Shown here: piece after piece, positions 31,220 to 39,203 of the stretch | Numbering within the stretch: position 1 is the stretch's first letter | How the letters are laid out: every line of letters begins with the position of its first letter | NCBI RefSeq assembly: GCF_030409225.1 | Contig: NZ_JAUFPK010000001.1 | Location: 1-39,203, forward strand | Source of the DNA: Aquisalimonas lutea | GTDB taxonomy: Bacteria > Pseudomonadota > Gammaproteobacteria > Nitrococcales > Aquisalimonadaceae | Direction of reading: 5' to 3' | DNA: 39,203 bases | Notes under the pieces: generated by a model | Seen by the model: only the letters and a program-made list of their open reading frames with translations | Databases searched by the model: none | What the model was told of the DNA's origin: nothing | Translations under genes and position numbers: made by a program

Positions 31220-32494
31220 ATGATTTCTAACCATCATAAAAAACACGCTCACAATGACAAACCCCAACTCCTTGTCGTAACGTCGACCTTCCCTCGATGG
31301 CATGGAGATTCCGAGCCGGGATTTGTCTATCAGCTGTGCACGCAGCTTCTTGACCATTTTTCTATCACTGTTATCGCCCCAAGTGCCCCAAAGGCTAAAC
31401 ATAGAGAAGAAATGGATGGCCTTAACGTCGTACGCTACCGATATTTTATTAACCGTTACGAGACTCTCGCGACGGCGAACGGCGGCATCATAGCAAAATT
31501 GCGAGCAAATCCAGCTTGCTATCTTCTTTTGCCACTATTTCTCCTCGCACAACTAATAACTGTCGCTCGTCACGTCCGCACTGGCCGCTACGCGGTAATC
31601 CATTGTCACTGGCTTATACCTCAGGCCCTTGTCGCGCTACTCGCGTTGCGGCTTGCCTCCAAACAAACTCCGCTGGTATGTACCTCCCATGGGGGGGATC
31701 TATATGCCCTTCGCGGCTGGCCGTGGCAAGAAATAAGAAAGTGGATAATAAAGAAGCTACAAGCTCTTGCTGTGGTTAGCAATGCGATGCGCGACGATAT
31801 AATTTCCTGTTACGGGAATAGACACGATTTCCCCCCCATAAAGGTCGCACCCATGGGTGTAGACTTGACGCACAGATTCACTCCACCCAATCGCCCATTG
31901 GATCGGGAGGTTAATCAACTTCTTTTTGTCGGTCGCTTAGTTGAAAAAAAGGGGTTAGCTGTGCTTCTCCAAGCTTTTCCCTCCGTACTGGCCCACTATC
32001 CCGATATCAACCTCAAAATCGCAGGCGATGGTCCGCTTGCGCCGGAACTCCGCAAACTCGCCGGTAAACTCGGAGTGGCCTCTCATACGGAATTTCTCGG
32101 CATGATCAACCACGACGACTTACCCGGACTTTACCAGAAATCAACTGCGTTGATCGCGCCATTCGTAGTTGCGCACGGGGGCGATCAAGAAGGCCTCGGC
32201 TTGGTACTGGTAGAAGCACTCGGTTGCGGTTGTCCAGTAGTCGCCTCAGATCTCCCGGCGGTACGGGACGTCCTTTCTCGCGAACGCGCCTCCCTCGTTC
32301 CTCCAGGCAACCCCGACGCCCTAAGCAAGGCTATCCTTGAACTGCTGTCCGACTCGATTCGGCGACACCGTTTCAGCGAAGCCGGCCTTGCGTTTTCTCG
32401 CACCGTGTACGATTGGCCCGCCGTCGCCAACCGTTATACTTCCATCATAAAGGACGCCGCCGGTTTAACAACTAGATCTGGAATTATCTCGTGA
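31220..32494 (+). CDS. GT4 family glycosyltransferase
   Basis: A 424-residue GT-B enzyme. The N-terminal domain starts LLVVTSTFPRWHGDSEPGFV and has HCHWLIPQALVALLA and SHGGDLYALRG; the C-terminal donor-binding domain has LLFVGRLVEKKGLAVLLQAF and GDQEGLGLVLVEALGCGCPVV, where the EGLGLVLVEA segment is the EX7E motif of the family. It probably adds a hexose to a lipid-linked or surface glycan in the cytoplasm; the sugar cannot be predicted. It overlaps the next gene by 4 bp (GTGA), so the two are translationally coupled. Confidence 0.9.
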   Translation: MISNHHKKHAHNDKPQLLVVTSTFPRWHGDSEPGFVYQLCTQLLDHFSITVIAPSAPKAKHREEMDGLNVVRYRYFINRYETLATANGGIIAKLRANPACYLLLPLFLLAQLITVARHVRTGRYAVIHCHWLIPQALVALLALRLASKQTPLVCTSHGGDLYALRGWPWQEIRKWIIKKLQALAVVSNAMRDDIISCYGNRHDFPPIKVAPMGVDLTHRFTPPNRPLDREVNQLLFVGRLVEKKGLAVLLQAFPSVLAHYPDINLKIAGDGPLAPELRKLAGKLGVASHTEFLGMINHDDLPGLYQKSTALIAPFVVAHGGDQEGLGLVLVEALGCGCPVVASDLPAVRDVLSRERASLVPPGNPDALSKAILELLSDSIRRHRFSEAGLAFSRTVYDWPAVANRYTSIIKDAAGLTTRSGIIS

Positions 32495-33417
32495 ATATCT
32501 TAAGTCATTTCTCAAGAATAATCGACATATGCACTGATAGAATTGAGAACTGGATATCCCATAAGCAAGCGAATGTGAAATCAAAAAGAACTCTAAAATC
32601 ATTTTTTTACCTCCTTAGCATTCTTCTTTTCATAGGAGGTTTATACTTTTCCATTGCTTCGTCTCCAGCAATATTATACAGAGTCAATTGGTTCACGGCC
32701 CTCCTTCTAGTTATCGCTTGGACTCCTGCCGGGATCATCGCTGCAGCTGTCCGGCTACGGTATACAGCCCTCGTCATTGGCTACAAAATGAGCCTGAACC
32801 GTAGCGTCATAGTTACGGCATACAGCATTCTGGCCAGTATCCTACCTGCCGGGCGCATCGTTGTGCGTACTGTAGGGATGAAGGAAAAAGGGAAGCCATT
32901 CTCGGGAGCTCTCTCTGGCTCTTTAATTAATCTATTGACCAGATCTGCGTTGATTATAGCGGTTGCAGGGTCAGGATTTTTTATCCTCGACTCGCAACCA
33001 ATAGGTTTTATATTTGTTTTTTTGTCTCTATTTCTGTTACTTTTATCGTTCCTGTTTGTAAAGAAAAAAAACCCTAACTCATCTTTTCTATATCTTATTT
33101 TTCTTGAGATAATTTTTTTCCTTCTGTATTTTTATCGCATTCTCTTTTCATCACTCGCCTTAGGAGCAGCCACTGATACGTGGACCGTCGTCTGTATATT
33201 GATTTCTAGCGTGGTTGGATCATTAGTAGGAATCGCCCCTTCAGGCATAGGTGTTAGCGAGCTTATTGCAATGTTTACAGCTCCCCTAACCTCGAACTCG
33301 GCGCAGGAAGCGTTCTTGATCTTGGCACTCGTGCGTGTAGCCAGCATTTTAGTAGCGGCCTGCATTGCCTTAATACATATGTCGTTATACGGAAAAAGAT
33401 TAAGGAAAGAACCTTAA
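32491..33417 (+). CDS. Flippase-like membrane protein (LPG synthase TM / UPF0104 family)
   Basis: A 308-residue protein with about eight membrane segments. The C-terminal GIAPSGIGVSELI block matches the conserved PxGxGxxE motif of the lysylphosphatidylglycerol-synthase membrane domain family, whose members are often beside glycosyltransferases. No soluble catalytic domain is attached. The start is GTG overlapping the preceding stop. Role is inferred: movement of a lipid-linked intermediate or assistance to its glycosyltransferase neighbour. This gene is the most AT-rich in the window. Confidence 0.75.
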   Translation: MNILSHFSRIIDICTDRIENWISHKQANVKSKRTLKSFFYLLSILLFIGGLYFSIASSPAILYRVNWFTALLLVIAWTPAGIIAAAVRLRYTALVIGYKMSLNRSVIVTAYSILASILPAGRIVVRTVGMKEKGKPFSGALSGSLINLLTRSALIIAVAGSGFFILDSQPIGFIFVFLSLFLLLLSFLFVKKKNPNSSFLYLIFLEIIFFLLYFYRILFSSLALGAATDTWTVVCILISSVVGSLVGIAPSGIGVSELIAMFTAPLTSNSAQEAFLILALVRVASILVAACIALIHMSLYGKRLRKEP

Positions 33418-33473
33418 ATAATCAAATTATACTTTCTGTGATAATTAGACGATAATAAAAAATCTCACCGATC

Positions 33474-34364
33474 CTATAACCTATACCCCCAGCGCTCAGC
33501 GAAAGGATAGCACCAAGTGCTAGCCGCATCCTTTATTCGTTTTTCTTCTTCTTCAGTTACACTAGTGTCTGGGGAGGAATTTAGCTTTTCGGACAAAATA
33601 TCAGGGGAGAATGCGGTGCTGAACTTCCGGTCATCGAACGCCCCCAAAAACTCTGCGAGGCGAACGAATTCAGTTGAATCTCCATTCTCATTGAAAATAT
33701 CTTCAAATCGAAATACCCTTACTCTCTTGTTATCATCTTCCGTTTCTTTTATCCTTGTGTATACAATATGCCAAAACCACGCTATCCGTTCTATAGGATG
33801 CATACGTCCCCACCGGATTGCGGTCTTCTTGTCTCCAATCATTTCTGGAGATATTCGCATATTAAGTTTTTGCAAATAATCTTTCTTTCCGTATCTATCG
33901 CCTCTTTTCCAGTACGAACGAATCCATGATTCAGGCTCCCTGACTATAGCGGCAACATTGTAGTGGAGAAAAACCTTTTCAATAACAGGGAGCAATCCGT
34001 ATAAAGCATAGTTTGATTCAATAATTAGATCGCGACTGACTTTTCTGTAGAACTTGGTTCTGTTTTTGGCAATCTGTTCGGCGGCCTCTTCATCGCTCAA
34101 TCGACCGGCAAGGTATCTATTATTTATATTTCTAACGCCGGTTCGAGAGATAATCTTCCCAAGTAGACCTCTATAGATTCCAAATTCAGAAATAACACGA
34201 AACGCGTCAGATACAACACGCCCTCTATGGATTCCGTCAGGCTCATGAAATGCAGCGGATCCAGGGAATATCTCGCTCATCTTTTGTCCGCAGAACGCAG
34301 TTCCTGTACGGCCGGCAGAGACAACAAAGCCGACGTGCTGATTCTGTAGATCTCGTATCACCAA
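33474..34364 (-). CDS. Sulfotransferase-like protein
   Basis: A 296-residue protein on the opposite strand, convergent with the flippase-like gene across a 56-bp AT-rich gap. SAGRTGTAFCGQKM near residue 16 fits the PAPS 5'-phosphosulfate loop and REPESWIRSYWKRG near 142 fits the 3'-phosphate loop. Family members transfer sulfate to carbohydrates or proteins; some P-loop proteins of this class have other donors. The start may be TTG (34364) or the next codon GTG (34361), which is better spaced from AAGGA. Low GC like its neighbours, so probably part of the same insert. Confidence 0.75.
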   Translation of the reverse strand: MVIRDLQNQHVGFVVSAGRTGTAFCGQKMSEIFPGSAAFHEPDGIHRGRVVSDAFRVISEFGIYRGLLGKIISRTGVRNINNRYLAGRLSDEEAAEQIAKNRTKFYRKVSRDLIIESNYALYGLLPVIEKVFLHYNVAAIVREPESWIRSYWKRGDRYGKKDYLQKLNMRISPEMIGDKKTAIRWGRMHPIERIAWFWHIVYTRIKETEDDNKRVRVFRFEDIFNENGDSTEFVRLAEFLGAFDDRKFSTAFSPDILSEKLNSSPDTSVTEEEEKRIKDAASTWCYPFAERWGYRL

Positions 34365-34399
34365 ATCATTCCTTAAATTCAGAAAAGGAGGCGGCAGGA

Positions 34400-34428
34400 G
34401 GGACTACACACCGGCTCGCCGTAGTCCC
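34400..34428. other. Hairpin between sulfotransferase and CBS genes
   Basis: GGGACTAC (34400-34407) pairs with GTAGTCCC (34421-34428). It lies after the CBS gene in its direction; no T-run, so a weak terminator at most. Confidence 0.35.
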
Positions 34429-34493
34429 CCATAGCTCGAAACTTTTATTCGCCTTGGCACGACCTCACCTGTCCATGAGTTTATGCTACCTAT

Positions 34494-34916
34494 TCATCCA
34501 GTTGCGCGACGCAATGCGTCGAGAAGATCCTCGCGGGCTACAATGCCAGCCAACCAATCTCCGTCCATGACCGGCAAACTCTTCACCCCCATTTCCACCA
34601 GTCGCTGCAGCACGCGTGTCAGCGGCTGGTCCGGCGGTACGGTGATCGGCTCACGGGTCATCACCTTACTCACCGGCTCCTGCATGATCTCGCTGTACGG
34701 GGGCACGATGTGTTCCGGCCGCAGGGTGAAGGCGCGGAGGATGTCCATCTTGGTGACGAAGCCGGCCAGGCGGCCTTCGTCGTCCACCACCGGCATGCCG
34801 TTGAACCCGTGCTCCTCGAACAGCGCCTGGGCGTCCGCCAGCGTCGCCCACGGGCCGACCGTTACCGGATTCCGGATCATCACGTCGGCCGTGGTGTACT
34901 GCACGAACTCGTACAT
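34494..34916 (-). CDS. CBS-domain pair protein
   Basis: A 140-residue protein made only of two CBS motifs: TTADVMIRNPVTVGPWATLADA...GMPVVDDEGRLAGFVTKMDIL and KVMTREPITVPPDQPL...SLPVMDGDWLAGIVAREDLL. Such stand-alone pairs bind adenine nucleotides and regulate partners. No partner is adjacent, so its target is unknown. AGGAG precedes the ATG. It has high GC, unlike the insert beside it, and marks the return to core chromosome. Confidence 0.92.
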   Translation of the reverse strand: MYEFVQYTTADVMIRNPVTVGPWATLADAQALFEEHGFNGMPVVDDEGRLAGFVTKMDILRAFTLRPEHIVPPYSEIMQEPVSKVMTREPITVPPDQPLTRVLQRLVEMGVKSLPVMDGDWLAGIVAREDLLDALRRATG

Positions 34917-34946
34917 GGTTGCTCCTGCCTCGGTGTTCGTGGCGTT

Positions 34947-34975
34947 ATTCTAGCGGACGCGCCTTCGGGTGTCGT
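34947..34975 (-). promoter_or_regulatory. Candidate promoter of the CBS gene
   Basis: On the minus strand ACGACA (34970-34975) and TAGAAT (34947-34952) are separated by 17 bp, 31 bp upstream of the start. Confidence 0.5.
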
Positions 34976-35005
34976 TGCGCCCCCCCGGTACGCCCGGGGC
35001 GATTG

Positions 35006-36040
35006 CTACTGCAACGTCTCGCTGAAGAACCCGACCATGTCCTCGCGGAACCTGCGTGCCAGCTCCGGCGTGGAGCCGAACGACGCCCCCCGCTCGGCGA
35101 GGCCGGATTCCATGACCTGGCGCATGCGGTCCCGGTCGCTCACGCTGCCCTCGTAGTCGCCGTCGCGGTAATCACGGAACTCCGCCTGGCCGTTGATGTA
35201 CCAGATGGGGAACCGGGTCGCCTTGGTGGCGGCGGGCACTTCCTGGACGTCCACCTGTCCCCGGTCGAAGGCGTGGTGGGCACCGGGAACAAGCCACAGC
35301 GACGACTGACCTTCGTTGAGCAGGCCGATGGCCTGCTCCCACGCCTGGCACTTGATCGGGGACACCCAGTTGTCCTGGTCCCCGATGGCAATGCGGACCT
35401 GCGTATCGCCCACCTCCGGCCGGCGGAACTGCGCTCCGCACCAGGGGTAGGCGCCGTAGGCCGCGGCGAAGCCGGTGTCCTCGCCCAGTAGCGGATCCGC
35501 CAGCTGGCGCATGGCCGCCTGGACGGCCACGTAGCCGCCCCGGCTGAATCCGATCACGCCGATACGGTCACCATCCACCGCGTCATGCTCTTCAAGGAAC
35601 TGGTACGCGGCGAAGGCGTCATAGACAGAAGTCGCCCAGGAGATCTTCGTCTGGTCGCTTATCGTGTCCTCCACGCCCCGGGGCGTGAACGGGTCCACCA
35701 CCAGGGCGCCGATCCCGGCGTCGAGCAGGAGGCTTGCCTGCTGGGGATCCGCGTCCGGGCGCACGCCTCCGCTGCCGGGCATGAAAACCACCACCGGGTG
35801 CGGCCCTTGCCCTTGCGGCAGATACAGCCGCGCCGCCAGCTGCTGGTCCTGCTCCACCTCGTCCGCCACCAGCTCGTCCAGGACCGCCGGGTTGCCGCTG
35901 GGGAACGTGACGGTCTCCCCCTGGCCGCCAAGTTGCCACGCGGGATGCCCGAAGGGCGTCTGTGCTGCCGCGACGGAACACGCCAGGAGCATCAGGACGC
36001 CGGCACTGACGAGACGGAGATACGGGAAACGTACGGGCAT
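35006..36040 (-). CDS. Secreted dienelactone-hydrolase-like alpha/beta hydrolase
   Basis: A 344-residue exported hydrolase. From the ATG at 36040 it has a signal peptide (MPVRFPYLRLVSAGVLMLLA, cleavage near AAAQ), preceded by GGGGAG; an in-frame ATG 57 bases upstream gives an unlikely extension. The nucleophile elbow is GFSRGG, with the acid in GDQDNW and His in GAHHAFD. Two Cys occur near the active site (WCGAQF, PIKCQAW). Substrate is unknown; no neighbouring pathway points to one. Confidence 0.85.
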   Translation of the reverse strand: MPVRFPYLRLVSAGVLMLLACSVAAAQTPFGHPAWQLGGQGETVTFPSGNPAVLDELVADEVEQDQQLAARLYLPQGQGPHPVVVFMPGSGGVRPDADPQQASLLLDAGIGALVVDPFTPRGVEDTISDQTKISWATSVYDAFAAYQFLEEHDAVDGDRIGVIGFSRGGYVAVQAAMRQLADPLLGEDTGFAAAYGAYPWCGAQFRRPEVGDTQVRIAIGDQDNWVSPIKCQAWEQAIGLLNEGQSSLWLVPGAHHAFDRGQVDVQEVPAATKATRFPIWYINGQAEFRDYRDGDYEGSVSDRDRMRQVMESGLAERGASFGSTPELARRFREDMVGFFSETLQ

Positions 36041-36156
36041 GGCCTTCTCCCCTTCTGGTTTTCTCGCGGCGCGGACGGCGACATTCCGTCGGCTCATGCC
36101 CGTGCAGGTTACGTCGGGGCATCTGGCCGCTTCAACCGGGAGGGGAAGGAGAGAAA

Positions 36157-36233
36157 TGGTGGCTACGGGTGGATTTGAACCACCGACCCTCGCATTATGA
36201 GTGCGATGCTCTGACCAACTGAGCTACGTAGCC
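36157..36233 (-). tRNA. tRNA-Met, elongator (anticodon CAT)
   Basis: Acceptor GGCTACG/CGTAGCC, anticodon stem TCGCA/TGCGA with loop CTCATAA, T-arm with TTCAAAT and encoded CCA. The GGCTACGTAGCTCAGTTGGT start matches elongator tRNA-Met; the paired first base excludes the initiator type. tRNA-Ile2 also has CAT but a different body. Confidence 0.93.
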
Positions 36234-36312
36234 ACGGGTCCTTGCGGGAAGCGGGATTGTCCAACCGATGGGGCGAGGTGTCAAGCCGCGGGCGGGGGAG
36301 ATGCTCTGGAAG

Positions 36313-36443
36313 GTCGCGGCTGAAGCCGCTCCTACATGTGCCGGCATGGCGCCCGCGCGAAAGCCTTGTGGGAGGGGCTTCGGCCCCGACTGCCCGGGGC
36401 ACAGGAATATTCTCTGGAACGTCGCGGCTGAAGCCGCTCCTAC
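36313..36443. repeat. Three palindromic repeats between tRNA-Met and ychF
   Basis: Class A at 36313-36335 (-), class C with a TTCG loop at 36368-36390 (+), class A at 36421-36443 (-). The two class A copies have the CTCTGGAA flank 5' of them. Nothing else is seen in 36234-36475. Confidence 0.85.
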
Positions 36444-36475
36444 GGCCTTCGGACGGCTACCGGCCGCGCCGCGGC

Positions 36476-37567
36476 TCAGACGTTGAAGCGGTAGTGAACG
36501 ACGTCGCCTTCCTGGACGACATATTCCTTGCCTTCCAGGCGCATCTTGCCGGCATTCTTGGCGCCGGTCTCGCCCTGGCAGGCGACGTAGTCGGCGAAGC
36601 TGATGACCTCGGCGCGGATGAAGCCCCGCTCGAAGTCCGTGTGGATGCGGCCCGCCGCCTGGGGCGCGGTATCGCCCTTGCGGATGGTCCAGGCCCGCAC
36701 TTCCTTGGGGCCGGCGGTGAAGTACGTGCGCAGGCCGAGCAGGTCGTAGCCGGCACGGATCAGCACGTTCAGCCCGGGCTCTTCCAGGCCGTACTCGGCC
36801 AGGAACTCGTCGCGCTCCGCCTCGTCCAGCACCGACAGCTCCGCCTCGATGGCGGCGCACAGGACCACCACCCCGGCCTGCTCGCGCTCGGCCATGGCCC
36901 GGACGCGATCCAGGTCGGGATTGTTCTCGAAACCACTCTCGGTGACGTTGGCCACGTACAGCACCGGCTTGGCGGTGAGTAGATGGAACTCCTTCACCAG
37001 GGCCTGCTCGTCGTCGCCCAGATCCAGCAGGCGGGCGGGCTCGCCCTCGCCCAGGTGATCGCGCAGCCGACGCAGTACGTCGCGGCGGCGCACCGCCTCC
37101 TTGTCGTTGGACTTGGCCTGACGCTCCACCTTCTGCAGCGCCTTCTCCACGCTTTCGAGATCCGCCAGCACCAGCTCGGTATTGATGATCTCCGCGTCGT
37201 CCACCGGATCCACCCGGCCGGAAACGTGGTGGACGTCGTCATCCTCGAAGCAGCGCACCACGTGGACGATGGCGTCGGTCTCGCGGATATTGGCCAGGAA
37301 CTGGTTGCCCAGCCCCTCGCCCTTGGACGCACCCGCCACCAGGCCGGCGATGTCCACGAACTCCATGGTCGTGGGAATCACCTTCTCCGGCCGGGCGATG
37401 GCCGCGAGCTGGTCGAGCCGCGGATCCGGCACCGGCACGATGCCGACGTTGGGGTCGATGGTGCAGAACGGGTAGTTCTCCGCCGGGATCTCGTTGCGCG
37501 TGAGCGCGTTGAAGAGCGTCGACTTGCCCACGTTGGGAAGGCCGACAATGCCGCATTTGAAGCCCAT
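36476..37567 (-). CDS. ychF: Redox-regulated ATPase YchF (OLA1)
   Basis: A 363-residue Obg-family P-loop protein that binds ATP in preference to GTP and associates with ribosomes. It starts [20 protein letters not shown] with the Walker A loop, has [15 protein letters not shown] and [20 protein letters not shown] (switch region), and a C-terminal TGS domain ([21 protein letters not shown]). The length equals E. coli YchF. The upstream open frame is palindrome sequence, so the ATG at 37567 is the start. It follows pth in the same direction, an order shared with E. coli. Confidence 0.97.
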   Translation of the reverse strand: MGFKCGIVGLPNVGKSTLFNALTRNEIPAENYPFCTIDPNVGIVPVPDPRLDQLAAIARPEKVIPTTMEFVDIAGLVAGASKGEGLGNQFLANIRETDAIVHVVRCFEDDDVHHVSGRVDPVDDAEIINTELVLADLESVEKALQKVERQAKSNDKEAVRRRDVLRRLRDHLGEGEPARLLDLGDDEQALVKEFHLLTAKPVLYVANVTESGFENNPDLDRVRAMAEREQAGVVVLCAAIEAELSVLDEAERDEFLAEYGLEEPGLNVLIRAGYDLLGLRTYFTAGPKEVRAWTIRKGDTAPQAAGRIHTDFERGFIRAEVISFADYVACQGETGAKNAGKMRLEGKEYVVQEGDVVHYRFNV

Positions 37568-37610
37568 GGTGCGTTGTCCGCGGTTGGTGGCGTTGATTGT
37601 GCTCTGGGAA

Positions 37611-37633
37611 GTCGCGGCTGAAGCCGCTCCCAC
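37611..37633. repeat. Palindromic repeat, class A
   Basis: One class A element, minus orientation, in the pth-ychF gap, 44 bp upstream of ychF, with a CTCTGGGAA flank. Confidence 0.85.
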
Positions 37634-37751
37634 AGCGAGGCTTTCACCTAACTAAGCACTGAGTCGTTTTCGCGAACCGCTGTGCGGCGCCTCGCGACCC
37701 GGCTGCGCCCGCGCTGCCCGGGAAAAGGCGCGCAAACGGTTCAGCATCTCC

Positions 37752-38339
37752 CTAGCGGGTGTGGAGCTGCTGCATGGCCTTGTCCATCTGGCCGTCCAGG
37801 ATCAGGGTCATGGCCTCCACGGCCCGGTCGACGGCGTCCTCGATGGCCCGGCGATCGTCCGGCGACGGGCGGCTCAGGACGTAGGGCACCACGTCGTCGG
37901 AGTGCCCCGGATGGCCGATGCCCAGCCGCAGGCGGTAGAAATCCCGGGACCCGAGCGCCTGGACGGTATCCCGCAGGCCGTTGTGGCCGCCGTGACCGCC
38001 CCCGCGCTTGACCCGTACCGTGCCCGGGGGCAGGTCGAGCTCGTCGTGGGCGACCAGGACGCTCTCGGCCGGGATCTTGTAGAACCCGGCGACCGGGCCG
38101 ATGGACTGGCCGCTGCGGTTCATGTAGGTCGACGGCTTGAGCACGTGAACGGGGCCGCCGGCGGTCTCCAGACGGGCCGCCTCGCCCCGGGAGCGGGCAT
38201 CCGCGCGCAGCGACGTGCCGTGCCGGCGAGCCAGCTCGTCCACGAACCAGTAGCCGGCATTGTGGCGCGTCCCCGCGTACTTGTCCCCGGGGTTGCCCAG
38301 CCCGACGATGAGCCGGATGGGCGCATGCTCATTCGTCAT
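37752..38339 (-). CDS. pth: Peptidyl-tRNA hydrolase
   Basis: A 195-residue enzyme that frees tRNA from peptidyl-tRNA released by stalled ribosomes. LIVGLGNPGDKYAGTRHNAG carries the catalytic His26 (His20 in E. coli), followed by KPSTYMNRSGQ, VLVAHDELDLPPG and GGHGGHNGLRD. The ATG at 38339 is preferred; a GTG three codons upstream is possible. It begins 27 bp after rplY ends, so rplY-pth is one transcript, with ychF next. Confidence 0.96.
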   Translation of the reverse strand: MTNEHAPIRLIVGLGNPGDKYAGTRHNAGYWFVDELARRHGTSLRADARSRGEAARLETAGGPVHVLKPSTYMNRSGQSIGPVAGFYKIPAESVLVAHDELDLPPGTVRVKRGGGHGGHNGLRDTVQALGSRDFYRLRLGIGHPGHSDDVVPYVLSRPSPDDRRAIEDAVDRAVEAMTLILDGQMDKAMQQLHTR

Positions 38340-38366
38340 GGCGCCCACCCGCCGTCCGCCGCCCGG

Positions 38367-39086
38367 TCATTCCTTGTCTTCGTCGCCTTCGGCGTCGCCG
38401 CCCTCGTCGGCCCCGGATTCGTCCTCGGCACCGGTGTCGCCGGCGGCCTCCTCGGCAGCGGCCTCTTCCTCGGCGGCTTCCTCTTCCTCGAGCTTGGCGG
38501 CACGCGGCTGCGCGATGCTGACAACGGCGTGGTCGTGGTCATGCATGTCGCCGCCGTGGGCGAACGCCTCCAGCTCCACGCCCTCGGGCACTTTGAGCTC
38601 GGACAGATGGACGGAATCGCCGACGTCGAGGTCGGCCAGGTCGACCTCCAGATACTCCGGCAGGTCCTTGGGCAGGCAGCTGATGCCCACCTCGATGAGG
38701 TCCTTGTGGACGACACCACCGGCCTTGACACCCTTGCACTCCTCCTCGTTGAGGAAGTGGACGGGGATGTTGGTGGTCAGCTTCTCGTCGGCCTTGATGC
38801 GCAGGAAATCCATGTGCATCACCAGATCCTTGAAGGGATGGCGCTGCAGGTCCTTGAGCACCGTCTGCTGCTTCTTGCCGCCAACGTCCAGGCTGACGAT
38901 CTGCGAGAAGAACGCCTCCCGCTCCATGAGCTTTGACAGCTCGAAGACACTGACCTGGATCTGCTCCGGGTCCTTGCCTGCGCCATAGACAATGGCCGGC
39001 ACCTTCTTCTGCTGACGCAGGCGGCGGCTCGCACCTTTCCCTGCGTCCGTGCGCGGCTCGGCACCGAGTTTCAGTTCAACGGACAT
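38367..39086 (-). CDS. rplY: 50S ribosomal protein bL25 (CTC form)
   Basis: A 239-residue long form of L25, which binds 5S rRNA. The N-terminal L25 domain (GKGASRRLRQQKKVPAIVYG, KDLVMHMDFLRI) is followed by the CTC/TL5 C-terminal beta domain (LPKDLPEYLEVDLADLDVGDSVHLSEL) and an acidic tail of about 45 residues rich in Glu and Ala, often seen in halophilic or halotolerant proteobacteria. The ATG at 39086 is preceded by GGAG; the open frame upstream is palindrome sequence. It heads the rplY-pth unit. Confidence 0.95.
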   Translation of the reverse strand: MSVELKLGAEPRTDAGKGASRRLRQQKKVPAIVYGAGKDPEQIQVSVFELSKLMEREAFFSQIVSLDVGGKKQQTVLKDLQRHPFKDLVMHMDFLRIKADEKLTTNIPVHFLNEEECKGVKAGGVVHKDLIEVGISCLPKDLPEYLEVDLADLDVGDSVHLSELKVPEGVELEAFAHGGDMHDHDHAVVSIAQPRAAKLEEEEAAEEEAAAEEAAGDTGAEDESGADEGGDAEGDEDKE

Positions 39087-39163
39087 GGCTTCGTCTCCAT
39101 AACGAATGAAACCCGAACGTCCCCGCGACCAGGGAAGATCGGGTAGAAAGAGTCTCTTTGTCT

Positions 39164-39186
39164 GTAGGAGCGGCTTCAGCCGCGAC
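39164..39186. repeat. Palindromic repeat, class A
   Basis: One class A element (+) 77 bp upstream of rplY, followed by CGCTCTGG at the end of the window. Confidence 0.85.
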
Positions 39187-39203
39187 CGCCCCAAGCGCTC
39201 TGG

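Larger units (their letters stand above)
26300..34450. other. Lower-GC insert with glycan genes
   Basis: Base composition falls after pilA and falls further from about 30,300, then recovers near 34,490. By hand count the line 33001-33060 is 15/60 G+C and 27481-27540 is 30/60, against 50/60 at 23161-23220. The five plus-strand genes and one minus-strand gene within all concern glycans or membranes. No transposase, integrase or flanking repeat is visible, so this is probably an old allelic replacement rather than a mobile element. Confidence 0.7.

Noticed and set aside
26300..34450. Integrative element or prophage
   Set aside because: No integrase, transposase, direct repeats or attachment site is visible at either edge, despite the GC shift.
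36157..36233. tRNA-Ile2 (CAT) or initiator tRNA-Met
   Set aside because: The body matches elongator tRNA-Met, and the first acceptor pair is G-C, unlike the initiator.

Overview
The window is a stretch of high-GC chromosome from a gammaproteobacterium. The gene orders tRNA-Tyr/Gly/Thr-tuf, bamD | rluD-pgeF-clpB, rplY-pth-ychF and sucCD | pilSR-pilA, the HAE1 efflux system and the outer-membrane phospholipase all fit this. The GC content and the style of the interspersed palindromes suggest something like the Ectothiorhodospiraceae/Chromatiales, but that placement is an inference.

Layout. 1-860: start of tuf (partial) and tRNAs Thr, Gly and Tyr, all on the minus strand, with repeats carrying the 3' end of tRNA-Tyr between Tyr and Gly. 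938-7385: tetR, membrane-fusion protein, RND pump and outer-membrane factor, one minus-strand efflux operon. 7458-11513, plus strand: pldA, an acyltransferase-like gene, and the pair galE-dadA. 11514-11688: three hairpins in a convergent gap. 11689-16555, minus strand: clpB (with a sigma32-type promoter), pgeF and rluD; bamD diverges from rluD. 18057-22234, minus strand: sucC, sucD, nadE and a PII gene. 22426-26168, plus strand: pilS, pilR and the major pilin pilA, with a sigma54 promoter and a CRP/Vfr-like palindrome in front of pilA.

26333-34364 is a lower-GC insert: two tandem paralogous multi-membrane-pass proteins of GT-C glycosyltransferase type, a GT2 polyprenyl-phosphate glycosyltransferase-like protein, a GT4 glycosyltransferase, a flippase-like membrane protein and, on the opposite strand, a sulfotransferase-like protein. 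I read it as a candidate surface-glycan or pilin-glycosylation cassette installed next to pilA. 34494-39086 returns to core genes: a CBS-domain protein, a secreted dienelactone-hydrolase-like protein, tRNA-Met, ychF, pth and rplY.

Intergenic spaces hold 22 copies of a short palindromic repeat in three classes that differ by compensatory stem changes. They occur singly, as same-class inverted pairs, and inside a 137-bp tandem repeat. No CRISPR array, transposase, integrase or phage gene is visible. The least explained features are the tRNA-Tyr 3'-end repeats, the palindrome family and the pilA-linked glycan cassette.
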